This document shows positions 7,868 to 18,241 of a stretch of 64,000 nt of DNA, piece by piece; position 1 is the first letter of the stretch, and each line of letters begins with the position of its first letter. The translations under genes and the position numbers were made by a program. Origin of the DNA: Cellulomonas sp. Root485 (GTDB lineage Bacteria > Actinomycetota > Actinomycetes > Actinomycetales > Cellulomonadaceae). Below the pieces are notes generated by a model, which did no database searches, had not been told where the DNA came from, and worked only from the letters and a program-made list of their open reading frames with translations. The DNA is taken from NCBI RefSeq assembly GCF_001426705.1, contig NZ_LMFC01000001.1, positions 1,207,355 through 1,271,354 of the forward strand, given 5' to 3'.

Positions 7868-8232
7868 GCCTCAAGGAGCGCCTGAAGAAGGCGGTCGCGT
7901 CCCAGGCGGAGATCGAGGCCGACGAGGAGCGTGCCGACGCCCACCGCTCGGTCGGCTGCACCCCGGTCGACCAGCTGGCGGACCGGTCGCGCGCCAGCGT
8001 CTCCGGCGTCATCCGGTCGGTCACGCTGCGGCCGCGCGAGGGCGTCCCGGCCCTGGAGGCCGAGCTGTACGACGGCAGCGGCGCGCTCGACCTGGTCTGG
8101 CTGGGTCGACGGGAGATCGGTGGCGTCACCCCGGGCCGCCGGCTGAAGATCGAGGGCCTGGTCTGCCTGATCGACGGTCGCAAGACCGTCTTCAACCCCC
8201 GCTACGAGCTCAGGCCGCGTCCCGGTGAGTGA
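7864..8232 (+). CDS. OB-fold nucleic-acid-binding domain protein
   Basis: A 122-residue protein with a basic, helical N-terminus (MSLKERLKKAVASQAEIEAD) and an OB-fold (residues about 45-120: ASVSGVIRSVTLRP, AELYDGSGALDLVWLGRR, KIEGLVCLIDGRKTVFNPRYEL), resembling the tRNA-anticodon/RecG wedge type of OB domain. It probably binds single-stranded nucleic acid, with unknown partner. It overlaps DUF3710 by four bases upstream and the DUF3159 gene by eight bases downstream, so all three products are likely made in fixed proportion. Confidence 0.8.
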   Translation: MSLKERLKKAVASQAEIEADEERADAHRSVGCTPVDQLADRSRASVSGVIRSVTLRPREGVPALEAELYDGSGALDLVWLGRREIGGVTPGRRLKIEGLVCLIDGRKTVFNPRYELRPRPGE

Positions 8233-8992
8233 CGCGGAGCGCCGGGACCCGGTCGACGGCGAGCACCTCCTCGAGGCGGTCGACGACGTCGGTGACGCCC
8301 AGGAGGGCCCGGCGCGCGGGATGCGCGTGCTGTCGTCGGACACCTTCTCCGCGTCGGACGCCGTCGGGGGTGTGCGCGGGATCATCGAGTCCGTCGCCCC
8401 GGGCATGCTGTTCGTCGTCGTGTACATCGCAACGGGGCAGACGCTCGCGCCGGCGCTCGTCGTCGCGCTCTCCGCCGCCGTGATCACGGTCGCCGTCCGG
8501 CTGTTCCAGAGGCAGGCTCCCACCCAGGCGTTCGGGGGCTTCCTGGGCGTCGGGATCGGCGTGCTGTGGGCGTGGCGCACCGGCGACGCGAAGGACTTCT
8601 TCGCCTACGGCCTGTGGGTGAACGTCTCCTGGTTCCTCGGGACGCTGCTGACGATCGTGATCGGCTGGCCGCTCGTCGGTCTGGTCGTCGGGCTGTTCTC
8701 GAAGGCCGGTCCGCTGAACGAGGGCGGGTCGTGGGCCGGAGCCGTCGCCTGGCGCCAGGACCGCCCGCTGCGGAGGCGGTACGCGCTCGCGACCGTGCCG
8801 TTCGTCGCGCTCTTCGGCCTGCGCCTGGCAGTCCAGCTGCCGCTCTACTTCAGCTCCGAGGTCACCTGGCTGGGCACCGCGAAGCTCGTCATGGGTGTTC
8901 CCGGGACGGCTCTGGCCCTGTGGGTCAGCTGGTTGCTGGTCCGTGGGTCAACAGCTGCTCGAGAGCCGTCTCGTCCGCTTCCCGGGCCGTGA
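8225..8992 (+). CDS. DUF3159 domain membrane protein
   Basis: A 255-residue membrane protein with an acidic cytoplasmic N-terminus (residues 1-40) and five to six hydrophobic spans, including the conserved GGVRGIIESVAPGMLFVVVY and WRTGDAKDFFAYGLWVN segments of DUF3159. The function is unknown. The start GTG 8225 overlaps the preceding stop by eight bases. The last 68 bp overlap the end of the trkA-type gene on the opposite strand (8925-8992), an unusually long convergent overlap. Both reading frames look genuine to their last codons. Confidence 0.8.
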   Translation: MSDAERRDPVDGEHLLEAVDDVGDAQEGPARGMRVLSSDTFSASDAVGGVRGIIESVAPGMLFVVVYIATGQTLAPALVVALSAAVITVAVRLFQRQAPTQAFGGFLGVGIGVLWAWRTGDAKDFFAYGLWVNVSWFLGTLLTIVIGWPLVGLVVGLFSKAGPLNEGGSWAGAVAWRQDRPLRRRYALATVPFVALFGLRLAVQLPLYFSSEVTWLGTAKLVMGVPGTALALWVSWLLVRGSTAAREPSRPLPGP

Positions 8993-9599
8993 CGAACAGC
9001 AGCTCGTCGCGGCCTTCGAGCGTGTCGTCGGGGCTGGGGGCGATGGGGCGCGCGTCGCGCACGATGCACGCCAGCACGGTGTCCGTGGGCCACTCGATCT
9101 GACCGACGCGCACGCCGGCCAGCGGGGAGTCGTCCGGGAGCGTGAGCTCGAGGATGTCGGCGCGGGACTGGTGGAACGTGAAGATCCGCACGAGGTCACC
9201 GACGGTGACGGCCTCCTCGACCATCGCCGTCATGATCCGGGGGGTGGAGACGGCCACGTCGACGCCCCACGCCTCGTCGAACATCCACTCGTTCTTCGGG
9301 TTGTTCACGCGGGCGACGGTGCGGGGGACGCCGAACTCGGTCTTGGCCAGCAGCGAGATGACGAGGTTCGCCTTGTCGTCGCCGGTCGCCGCCACGACGA
9401 CGTCGCACTCCTCGGTCTTGACCTGACGCAGGGTGGGCAGCTCGCAGGCGTCCGCCAGGAGCCAGTCCGCCTCCGCCACCTGCGAGACCCGCATGGCGGA
9501 CGGCTGCCGGTCGATGAGGGTCACCTCGTGCCCGTGCCCGAGGAGCTCGCGCGCGATGGAGCGGCCGACCGAGCCGGCACCTGCGATGACGACCCTCAC
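8925..9599 (-). CDS. TrkA-type potassium uptake/regulatory protein (second of a pair)
   Basis: A 224-residue cytosolic RCK protein. It has an N-terminal Rossmann (TrkA-N) domain with VIAGAGSVGRSIARELLGHG and the acidic IDRQ end of strand two that binds NAD(H), followed from about residue 140 by a TrkA-C ligand-binding domain (ILELTLPDDSPLAGVRV). Such subunits gate potassium channels or Trk/Ktr transporters. The GTG start overlaps the stop of the upstream paralogue (GTGA at 9596-9599), giving a ceoB-ceoC-like pair. The C-terminal 22 codons overlap the end of the convergent DUF3159 gene. Confidence 0.85.
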   Translation of the reverse strand: MRVVIAGAGSVGRSIARELLGHGHEVTLIDRQPSAMRVSQVAEADWLLADACELPTLRQVKTEECDVVVAATGDDKANLVISLLAKTEFGVPRTVARVNNPKNEWMFDEAWGVDVAVSTPRIMTAMVEEAVTVGDLVRIFTFHQSRADILELTLPDDSPLAGVRVGQIEWPTDTVLACIVRDARPIAPSPDDTLEGRDELLFVTAREADETALEQLLTHGPATS

Positions 9600-10261
9600 T
9601 CGGTCACCGCCGGTGCGCTGGTGAGGATGCGTTCGACCAGGGCGGAGGTGTCCGCCCGCATGAGCACGTGCACGGTGTCGTTCTCCTGCAGGACGGTGGT
9701 CGACGTCGGCAGGAGGCCGTCGCCGTAGCGGGTGAGGTAGGCGATCCGGGCGCCCGTGGCGTCCTCGAGGACACGCAGCGGGCGGCCCACCCAGCCCTCG
9801 TGCACGTCGACCTGGGAGAGCTGGATCTGCCCGGAGGAGTCGCGGAACTCGTCGGTGGCGCCCATCGGCAGCAGGCGGCGGAGCACCTGGTGCGCGGTCC
9901 AGCGCACCGTCGCGACCGTCGGGATGCCGAGGCGCTGGTAGATCTCGGCCCGGTGCGGGTCGTAGATGCGGGCCACGACGTTCTCGATGCCGAAGGTCTC
10001 GCGCACCACGCGCGCGGCGAGGATGTTCGAGTTGTCGCCGTCGGACACCGCGGCGAACGCGAACGCGTCCTCGATGCCCGCCTGCTTGAGGGTGTCGCGG
10101 TCGAAACCGAGCCCGGTGACCTTGTTGCCGCCGAACTCGGAGTCGAGCCGCCGGAAGGCCTCGGGGTTCTGGTCGATGACGGACACGGAGTGCCCGTTGT
10201 CCTCGAGACTCTTTGCCAGCGTCGCCCCGACCCGGCCACATCCCATGATCACGAAGTGCAC
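9596..10261 (-). CDS. TrkA-type potassium uptake/regulatory protein (first of a pair)
   Basis: A 221-residue RCK protein with TrkA-N (VIMGCGRVGATLAKSLEDNG, dinucleotide site, residues about 4-30) and TrkA-C (residues about 145-215) domains, paralogous to the gene it is coupled to. GTG 10261 is preferred to the upstream ATG because VHFVIMGCGRVG is the usual N-terminus and a TATAGC -10 element ends ten bases before it. It is divergent from the KimA-like permease with 86 bp between starts, so the two potassium transport units probably share a control region. Confidence 0.85.
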   Translation of the reverse strand: MHFVIMGCGRVGATLAKSLEDNGHSVSVIDQNPEAFRRLDSEFGGNKVTGLGFDRDTLKQAGIEDAFAFAAVSDGDNSNILAARVVRETFGIENVVARIYDPHRAEIYQRLGIPTVATVRWTAHQVLRRLLPMGATDEFRDSSGQIQLSQVDVHEGWVGRPLRVLEDATGARIAYLTRYGDGLLPTSTTVLQENDTVHVLMRADTSALVERILTSAPAVTE

Positions 10262-10271
10262 AGTGCGGCAC

Positions 10272-10277
10272 GCTATA
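10272..10277 (-). promoter_or_regulatory. -10 element for the trkA-type gene pair
   Basis: TATAGC on the minus strand ends ten bases before GTG 10261, predicting a leader of only a few bases. It lies back to back with the permease promoter at 10334-10339. Confidence 0.4.
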
Positions 10278-10333
10278 CCGTCCGCCTCACCCGGCGCGCC
10301 GGGTGGGGTGGTGTGGGTGGCCGTGCGCGGGCC

Positions 10334-10339
10334 TAGCAT
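10334..10339 (+). promoter_or_regulatory. -10 element, probable leaderless permease transcript
   Basis: TAGCAT matches TANNNT and ends eight bases before GTG 10348. There is no ribosome-binding site. Confidence 0.45.
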
Positions 10340-10347
10340 TGCGGATC

Positions 10348-12351
10348 GTGTCGGACCTCTCGGATGCCGCCAAACGCCTGTTGCTCGGACGTCCCGTCCG
10401 CAGCGACCGGCTCGGCCACACGCTCCTGCCGAAGCGCATCGCGCTGCCGGTGTTCGCGTCGGACGCGCTCTCGTCGGTGGCGTACGCGCCCGACGAGATC
10501 CTCCTGACGCTCTCGCTCGCCGGGATGGCGGCGCTCGTCATCTCACCGTGGGTGGGGCTGGCCGTCGTCGCGGTGATGCTCGTGGTCGTCGCCTCGTACC
10601 GGCAGAACGTCCACGCCTACCCCTCGGGTGGCGGCGACTACGAGGTCGCGACGACCAACCTGGGCCCGAACGCCGGCGTCACCGTGGCGAGCGCGCTGCT
10701 CGTGGACTACGTGCTCACGGTGGCGGTGTCGATCTCGTCGGGTGCTCAGTACGCAGCGACGGCCATCCCGGCGCTGCGCGGGCACGAGGCGCTCTTCGCC
10801 GTCGGGCTCGTGGTCCTGCTCACGATCGCGAACCTGCGAGGCGTCAAGGAGTCGGGCAGCCTCTTCGCCCTGCCCGTCTACCTCTTCATGCTCGCGATCG
10901 GGTCCGTGGCGGTCGTCGGTGCAGTCCAGCTGCTCACCGGGAACCTCGCGATGGCCGAGAGCGCCGGACTCGAGCTGGCGCCGGACGCCGCCTTCGACCA
11001 GGGGCTGACCGGCCTGGCCGGGTTCTTCCTGATCCTCCGGGCGTTCGCGTCCGGGTGCGCCGCGCTCACCGGCGTCGAGGCGATCAGCAACGGGGTGCCG
11101 GCGTTCAAGAAGCCGAAGTCGAAGAACGCCGCGACGACCCTCGCGCTGCTCGGCGGGCTCTCGATCGTCATGATCATGTCCATCCTGCTGCTCGCCCGTG
11201 CCACCGGCATCGTGTTCGCCGACGACCCCCAGACGCAGCTCCTCGAGAACGGCGTGCCGGTGGGGGAGAGCTACGTGCAGCACCCGGTGATCAGCCAGCT
11301 GTCCAGCGCCGTGTTCTCGGGCCTGCCGTTCCTTGCGGTCGTGGTCGCGATCATCACCGGCCTGATCCTGGTGCTGGCCGCCAACACGGCGTTCAACGGC
11401 TTCCCGGTGCTCGGCTCGATCCTCGCGCGCGACGGCTACCTTCCTCGCCAGCTGCACACCCGCGGCGACCGGCTGGCGTACTCGAACGGCATCGTCACCC
11501 TCGCGCTCGTCGCGATCGCCCTCATCTGGGCCTTCGACGCCGAGGTCACGAGGCTGATCCAGCTGTACATCGTCGGGGTCTTCGTGTCCTTCACGGTCAG
11601 TCAGCTCGGCATGGTGCGCCACTGGACCCGCCACCTGCGCACGGAGCCGGACCCGGACTCCCGGACGCGCATGAAGCGGTCGCGCGTCATCAACGCCGTC
11701 GGCCTCGTCATGACGGCGACGGTGCTGGTGATCGTGCTGATCACCAAGTTCACGCACGGCGCGTACATCGCGATCATCGCCATGGCCGTCGTCTTCGTGC
11801 TCATGCAGTCGATCCACCGGCACTACGCACTCGTCCGCGCCGAGCTGGCGCTGGGCGCCGACGCGGAGGCAGCCCGCGCCCTGCCCAGCCGGGTGCACGC
11901 CATCGTGCTGGTCTCGCACCTGCACCGCCCGACGATGCGGGCGCTCGCCTATGCGCGGGCCTCCCGCCCCCAGGTGCTCGAGGCGCTCACCGTCGGGGTC
12001 GACCCGGAGGACGTCGACGTCCTGCGCGAGCAGTGGGAGGCGATGAACATCCCGGTGCCGCTGCGGGTCCTCGACTCCCCGTTCCGGGAGATCACGCGGC
12101 CGGTGCTCACCTACGTGCGCTCGATCCGCCGGGACAGCCCGCGCGACCTCGTCGTGGTCTACATCCCCGAGTACGTGGTCGGGCACTGGTGGGAGCACCT
12201 GCTGCACAACCAGTCCGCGCTGCGCCTGAAGGGTCGGTTGCTGTTCACGCCCGGCGTCGTGGTGGCGTCGGTCCCCTGGCAGCTGGCGTCCTCCGAGGGG
12301 CAGACGGGGCTGGAGGAGCCGGTCCGGGGTACGGTTCCGCGTGGCTACTGA
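10348..12351 (+). CDS. APC-superfamily permease, KimA-like probable potassium importer
   Basis: A 667-residue membrane protein with about twelve spans (residues about 45-480) and a 170-residue soluble C-terminal domain. The segment LPVFASDALSSVAYAPDEIL just before the first helix is the signature of the KimA/YdaO branch of the APC superfamily, whose Bacillus member is a high-affinity proton/potassium symporter controlled by c-di-AMP. The cytosolic tail (HAIVLVSHLHRPTMRALAYA onward) looks like the UspA-like domain of that family. GTG 10348 is chosen for its -10 element. Older annotations would call it an amino-acid permease. Placement beside two RCK proteins favours potassium. Confidence 0.8.
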   Translation: MSDLSDAAKRLLLGRPVRSDRLGHTLLPKRIALPVFASDALSSVAYAPDEILLTLSLAGMAALVISPWVGLAVVAVMLVVVASYRQNVHAYPSGGGDYEVATTNLGPNAGVTVASALLVDYVLTVAVSISSGAQYAATAIPALRGHEALFAVGLVVLLTIANLRGVKESGSLFALPVYLFMLAIGSVAVVGAVQLLTGNLAMAESAGLELAPDAAFDQGLTGLAGFFLILRAFASGCAALTGVEAISNGVPAFKKPKSKNAATTLALLGGLSIVMIMSILLLARATGIVFADDPQTQLLENGVPVGESYVQHPVISQLSSAVFSGLPFLAVVVAIITGLILVLAANTAFNGFPVLGSILARDGYLPRQLHTRGDRLAYSNGIVTLALVAIALIWAFDAEVTRLIQLYIVGVFVSFTVSQLGMVRHWTRHLRTEPDPDSRTRMKRSRVINAVGLVMTATVLVIVLITKFTHGAYIAIIAMAVVFVLMQSIHRHYALVRAELALGADAEAARALPSRVHAIVLVSHLHRPTMRALAYARASRPQVLEALTVGVDPEDVDVLREQWEAMNIPVPLRVLDSPFREITRPVLTYVRSIRRDSPRDLVVVYIPEYVVGHWWEHLLHNQSALRLKGRLLFTPGVVVASVPWQLASSEGQTGLEEPVRGTVPRGY

Positions 12352-13609
12352 CCCTGCACAGGACGTTTCCGGCGAGCTGGTCGAGCTCGAGATCGGCCCG
12401 GTGGCCCACGGCGGTCACTGCGTGGCACGGCACGAGGGTCGCGTCGTCTTCGTCCGGCACACCCTCCCGGGCGAGCGCGTCCGCGCGCGGCTGACCGATG
12501 CGGGCGAGACCGCGAAGTTCTGGCGTGCCGATGCGGTCGAGGTGCTCGAGGCGTCCCCGGACCGCGTCGAGTCGGCGTGGCCGGCTGCCGGCGCCGGTGG
12601 CGTGGGCGGGGGAGAGCTCGCGCACGTGTCCCTGCCCGCCCAGCGGGCGTGGAAGGCCGCGGTCCTCGCCGAGCAGCTGCGCCGGCTGGCCAAGCTCGAC
12701 CTCGACGTGCCGGTGCAGGCCGCACCCGGTGACGACGAGCGCGGCGGGCTCGGCTGGCGCACCCGCATCGACCTGGTCACCGACGCCGAGGGTCGAGCGG
12801 GCATGCACGGCTTCCGCTCCCACGACATCCATCTGCTGGACTCGATGCCGCTGGCGAACGACGCGATCGCGGCCCTCGACCTGTTCGGCCGCCGCTGGTC
12901 GGGCGGCGCGCGCGTCGAGGCGATCGCCCCGTCCAGCGGCGACAGCCCTCTGGTCCTGGTGGACGGTGCGCCGTTCGACATCGGCCGCGGGCGCATGGAC
13001 GGCCGGCCCAACGCCCGGACGGCGGTCAAGGAGCACGTCCAGCACGGGGAGGTCGGCTACGACTTCCGCGTCGCGGGCGCCGGGTTCTGGCAGGTCCACC
13101 GTGAGGCTCCGGACCTGCTGGTCGCCGCGGTGCTGGCCGGCCTGGGTGACGTCGACGGGGCCGCGGTTCTGGACCTCTACTCCGGTGCCGGTCTGTTCAC
13201 CGCGCCCCTGTCCGACGCGGTGGGGGAGACGGGCGAGGTGATCTCCATCGAGGGCGACGCGCGAGCCGTGAAGGACGCCCGCCGCAACCTGCACGACCGC
13301 CGCAACGTCGAGCTGCACGCCGGCGACGTCGCCCAGGTGCTCACCGGGCGCGTCGACGCCGACTCCGACGTGGTGCACGCCGACGCGGTCGTGCTCGACC
13401 CGCCGCGGACCGGCGCCGGACGCAAGGTCGTCGCGGGGATCACCGAGCTCCGCCCGGAGCGGGTGGTCTACGTGGCGTGCGACCCGGCAGCGCTGGCCCG
13501 CGACATCGCGCTGTTCGCCGACGCCGGCTACGCCCTGGCGGACCTCCAGGCCTATGACCTGTTCCCGATGACGCACCATCTCGAGGCGGTCGCGGTCCTC
13601 ACGCGCTGA
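12341..13609 (+). CDS. TRAM domain class I SAM-dependent RNA methyltransferase (RlmD/TrmA family)
   Basis: A 422-residue tRNA/rRNA uracil-5-methyltransferase-family enzyme. Residues 1-60 form a TRAM domain (LVELEIGPVAHGGHCVARHE). The SAM-binding motif is VLDLYSGAGLFTAPL near residue 272, the substrate motif is VVLDPPRTGAG, and the catalytic nucleophile is the Cys in VYVACDPAALARD. Where most relatives have the CxxCGGC-type cysteines of a 4Fe-4S cluster, this protein reads AWPAAGAGGVGGGEL, so the cluster ligands are missing, as seen in other actinobacterial members. It overlaps the permease gene by eleven bases and is probably cotranscribed with it. Confidence 0.85.
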   Translation: MATDPAQDVSGELVELEIGPVAHGGHCVARHEGRVVFVRHTLPGERVRARLTDAGETAKFWRADAVEVLEASPDRVESAWPAAGAGGVGGGELAHVSLPAQRAWKAAVLAEQLRRLAKLDLDVPVQAAPGDDERGGLGWRTRIDLVTDAEGRAGMHGFRSHDIHLLDSMPLANDAIAALDLFGRRWSGGARVEAIAPSSGDSPLVLVDGAPFDIGRGRMDGRPNARTAVKEHVQHGEVGYDFRVAGAGFWQVHREAPDLLVAAVLAGLGDVDGAAVLDLYSGAGLFTAPLSDAVGETGEVISIEGDARAVKDARRNLHDRRNVELHAGDVAQVLTGRVDADSDVVHADAVVLDPPRTGAGRKVVAGITELRPERVVYVACDPAALARDIALFADAGYALADLQAYDLFPMTHHLEAVAVLTR

Positions 13610-13690
13610 CTGCGTGCGCGGGCAGGGGCGCCGGACTAGCGTGGAAGTCGTCGCCGGACCGGCCACGGCCCGGCAGGGAGGAGCGGCACG

Positions 13691-13861
13691 GTGAGCGAGA
13701 AGGACGCAGTCAGCCGGCTGGCGGAGGCCAAGCGGCTGGTCACCCAGGAGCTGCACAAGCAGGGCACACCCGACTACGACCCGCGGTCGCACCAGCGAGC
13801 GATCGAGGCCGAGCGCAAGGCGCAGGACGCCGTCGATGCGGAGCAGGCCGCGCGCAGCTGA
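13691..13861 (+). CDS. small hypothetical protein, 56 residues
   Basis: A short ORF with good coding character (third positions almost all G/C), start GTG 13691 and an excellent ribosome-binding site (GGGAGGAG about seven bases upstream). A TAGCGT -10-like hexamer lies at 13637-13642. The product is charged and wholly helical: VSEKDAVSRLAEAKRLVTQE, a PDYDPRSHQ turn, then an Ala/Glu/Lys helix. I do not recognise a family. It lies between the RNA methyltransferase gene and aconitase and is followed by a long hairpin, so it is probably transcribed alone. Confidence 0.65.
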   Translation: MSEKDAVSRLAEAKRLVTQELHKQGTPDYDPRSHQRAIEAERKAQDAVDAEQAARS

Positions 13862-13871
13862 GGACTGGTCC

Positions 13872-13929
13872 TGCGGGCCCTTGCGCACGCGGCGCGCCGA
13901 TGTGGGACGCGCGTGCGCAGGGGCCCGCA
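13872..13929. terminator. long hairpin terminator upstream of acnA
   Basis: Two 19-base arms (13872-13890 and 13911-13929) pair at 18 of 19 positions with one G-T wobble, around a 20-base loop. No T-run follows. It insulates acnA from the upstream operon. Confidence 0.7.
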
Positions 13930-13935
13930 AGCATG

Positions 13936-13953
13936 TATCTTGATGTCGAGATA
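13936..13953. promoter_or_regulatory. palindromic operator candidate upstream of acnA
   Basis: The 18-mer TATCTTGATGTCGAGATA is an imperfect palindrome (7 of 9 pairs) and the only AT-rich stretch in the acnA leader, lying 108 bp before the start codon. Its size and position fit a dimeric repressor site overlapping the promoter. I cannot name the regulator from sequence alone. Confidence 0.45.
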
Positions 13954-14060
13954 AATCGCGACCCCGGCCACCTAGGCTGAGAGGTCGCACCGCCCAGCGG
14001 TCCGGGTGACTACCCATCCCCGGCAGCACCACCGGCAGACTCGCCAGCGAAGGAGCCCCC

Positions 14061-16805
<2,745 letters not shown>

Positions 16806-16818
16806 CGCACCACGCGCC

Positions 16819-16856
16819 CGCGAGCCCGGTCCCCGCCAGCGGGGGCCGGGCTCGCG
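16819..16856. terminator. hairpin terminator after acnA
   Basis: Arms 16819-16834 and 16841-16856 pair with one G-T wobble, ending 14 bp downstream of the acnA stop. Confidence 0.7.
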
Positions 16857-16903
16857 GCGTCGACGGACGCTGGGCGTCGCCGTCGTCCACCCGGAGTCGC
16901 CCT

Positions 16904-16909
16904 TACACT
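16904..16909 (+). promoter_or_regulatory. -10 element, probable leaderless transcript of the membrane-anchored trio
   Basis: TACACT ends seven bases before GTG 16917, with no ribosome-binding site between. Confidence 0.45.
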
Positions 16910-16916
16910 CGCTCCC

Positions 16917-17603
16917 GTGCCCGGACCCGCCGCCCCGCCTGACCTGCGTGCGCGTGCTCGGGCCAGCGGCAGCCTCGTGGCCCGTCGTGCACTCGACCAG
17001 CCGCTGCGGCGCATCGGGATCGGCGGTGCCGTCGTGCTGCTGGCGGTCACGGCCGCGTTCGGTGGGCTGCGGGAGCAGACGCAGGACGGCCCCGAGGCGC
17101 TCGTGCTCGACGTCCCCGTCGAGGTCGCACCGTTCGAGCTGACCGTGCACCGCGTCGTGTGGACCACGGAGCTGCCGGGGCAGTACCTGTCCGACAAGAC
17201 CAACCGCTGGGTCGGCGTCGTCGCCACGGTGCGCAACACGACCGACGCCGGGGTCCTCGGGAACACCCTGGCGGACGCACTCACGCTCGCCGACGTCGAC
17301 GGCCTGGTGCCGAGACCCGGATCGGTGGCCCCCGGTGTGGTGGCCTCGTCGATCGCGCTCCTCGAGGACGGTTCGTCGCTCAACCCCGTGCAGCCGGGCC
17401 TGAGCTACGAGGCCGCGTTCCTCTTCGAGCAGGACGGGTCGGTCCCGCCGCCCACGAGCGCGACCGTGCTGGTGCAGCGGCAGACCTGGGGCAGCGGCAT
17501 CCTCGACGCGACCGTCAGCTGGCGGGAGCCGGCGACGGCGTTGCGGGGCGAGCTCGACGTCCGCGAGGCCCGGTCGGACGCGGATGCCGAGGGCGAGTCG
17601 TGA
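16917..17603 (+). CDS. membrane-anchored protein of unknown function (first of three)
   Basis: A 228-residue protein with a basic N-terminus, one membrane span at about residues 33-50 (IGIGGAVVLLAVTAAFGGL) and an extracytoplasmic domain rich in beta-strands (FELTVHRVVWTTELPG, WVGVVATVRNTTDAGV). The strand pattern and the NTTD-type turn recall DUF4352/telokin-like sandwiches, but the match is not certain. It is the first of three consecutive genes of the same size and architecture, joined by GTGA overlaps. The function is unknown, and a complex of the three at the membrane is a reasonable inference. Confidence 0.6.
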   Translation: MPGPAAPPDLRARARASGSLVARRALDQPLRRIGIGGAVVLLAVTAAFGGLREQTQDGPEALVLDVPVEVAPFELTVHRVVWTTELPGQYLSDKTNRWVGVVATVRNTTDAGVLGNTLADALTLADVDGLVPRPGSVAPGVVASSIALLEDGSSLNPVQPGLSYEAAFLFEQDGSVPPPTSATVLVQRQTWGSGILDATVSWREPATALRGELDVREARSDADAEGES

Positions 17604-18241
17604 GCGTTCCTGAGCCCACGGCGCCGGTCGGTCCCGCCGCGCGTGCGAGCCGGTCCCGCGTGCAGACGCTCGGTGCCGGCGCGGCCGTGCTCGCCGCCCT
17701 CGCTGTCGGTCACGTCGTCGCCACCGCGTTCCCGGTCGACGAGCGCGTCTCAGCGCCGTTCGTGCGGCCGACGGTGGTCGGCGAGACCGTGGAGCTCCGC
17801 TACGCGCGGCTGACGGCCGGTGAACCGGACGGCTCGACGATCGTCCGCGTCGACCGCACGACGCAGCTGTCCACACCCGGCGTGTTCCTCACGGTCCCTC
17901 TGACCATCGTGGCGACCGGGCAGCCGCGCCTGCTCTCGTTCGCCGAGCTGCTCGGCGGAGACGGTCGGACGTACACGGTCTTCACGAGCGGGCGCTCGTC
18001 GTTCCTGCCCGGCACCGCGCAGCCCGGGGTGCCTCGCTACGCCACCGTGAGCGTCGAGCTCCCGCCCGAGGCCCTGCCGGGCGCGCACCTGCGCATCGGC
18101 CTGAACCTGGAGGACCAGCGCAGCGACGACCTCGCCGACATCGACCTGGGCCTCACGCAGGCCGACGCGGACGCGTGGGCCGCGGACGACACGCCGGTCA
18201 CGGTGCCCCCACGGTCCGACGAGCCACCGGGGGAGTCGTGA
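17600..18241 (+). CDS. membrane-anchored protein of unknown function (second of three)
   Basis: A 213-residue protein with one N-terminal membrane span (about residues 22-42, LGAGAAVLAALAVGHVVATA) and an extracytoplasmic beta-rich domain (TVVGETVELRYARLTAG, GVFLTVPLTIVATGQP, RYATVSVELPPEALPGAHL). The GTG start overlaps the preceding stop, and its own stop overlaps the next GTG. Its topology matches the genes on both sides, and distant homology among the three is plausible from strand pattern but not from identity. No enzyme motif is seen. Confidence 0.6.
   Translation: MSVPEPTAPVGPAARASRSRVQTLGAGAAVLAALAVGHVVATAFPVDERVSAPFVRPTVVGETVELRYARLTAGEPDGSTIVRVDRTTQLSTPGVFLTVPLTIVATGQPRLLSFAELLGGDGRTYTVFTSGRSSFLPGTAQPGVPRYATVSVELPPEALPGAHLRIGLNLEDQRSDDLADIDLGLTQADADAWAADDTPVTVPPRSDEPPGES

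Noticed and set aside
10543..12207. 554-codon minus-strand ORF opposite the KimA-like permease
   Set aside because: Composition is dominated by Asp, His, Arg and Gln, a mirror of hydrophobic membrane codons. No motif is present.
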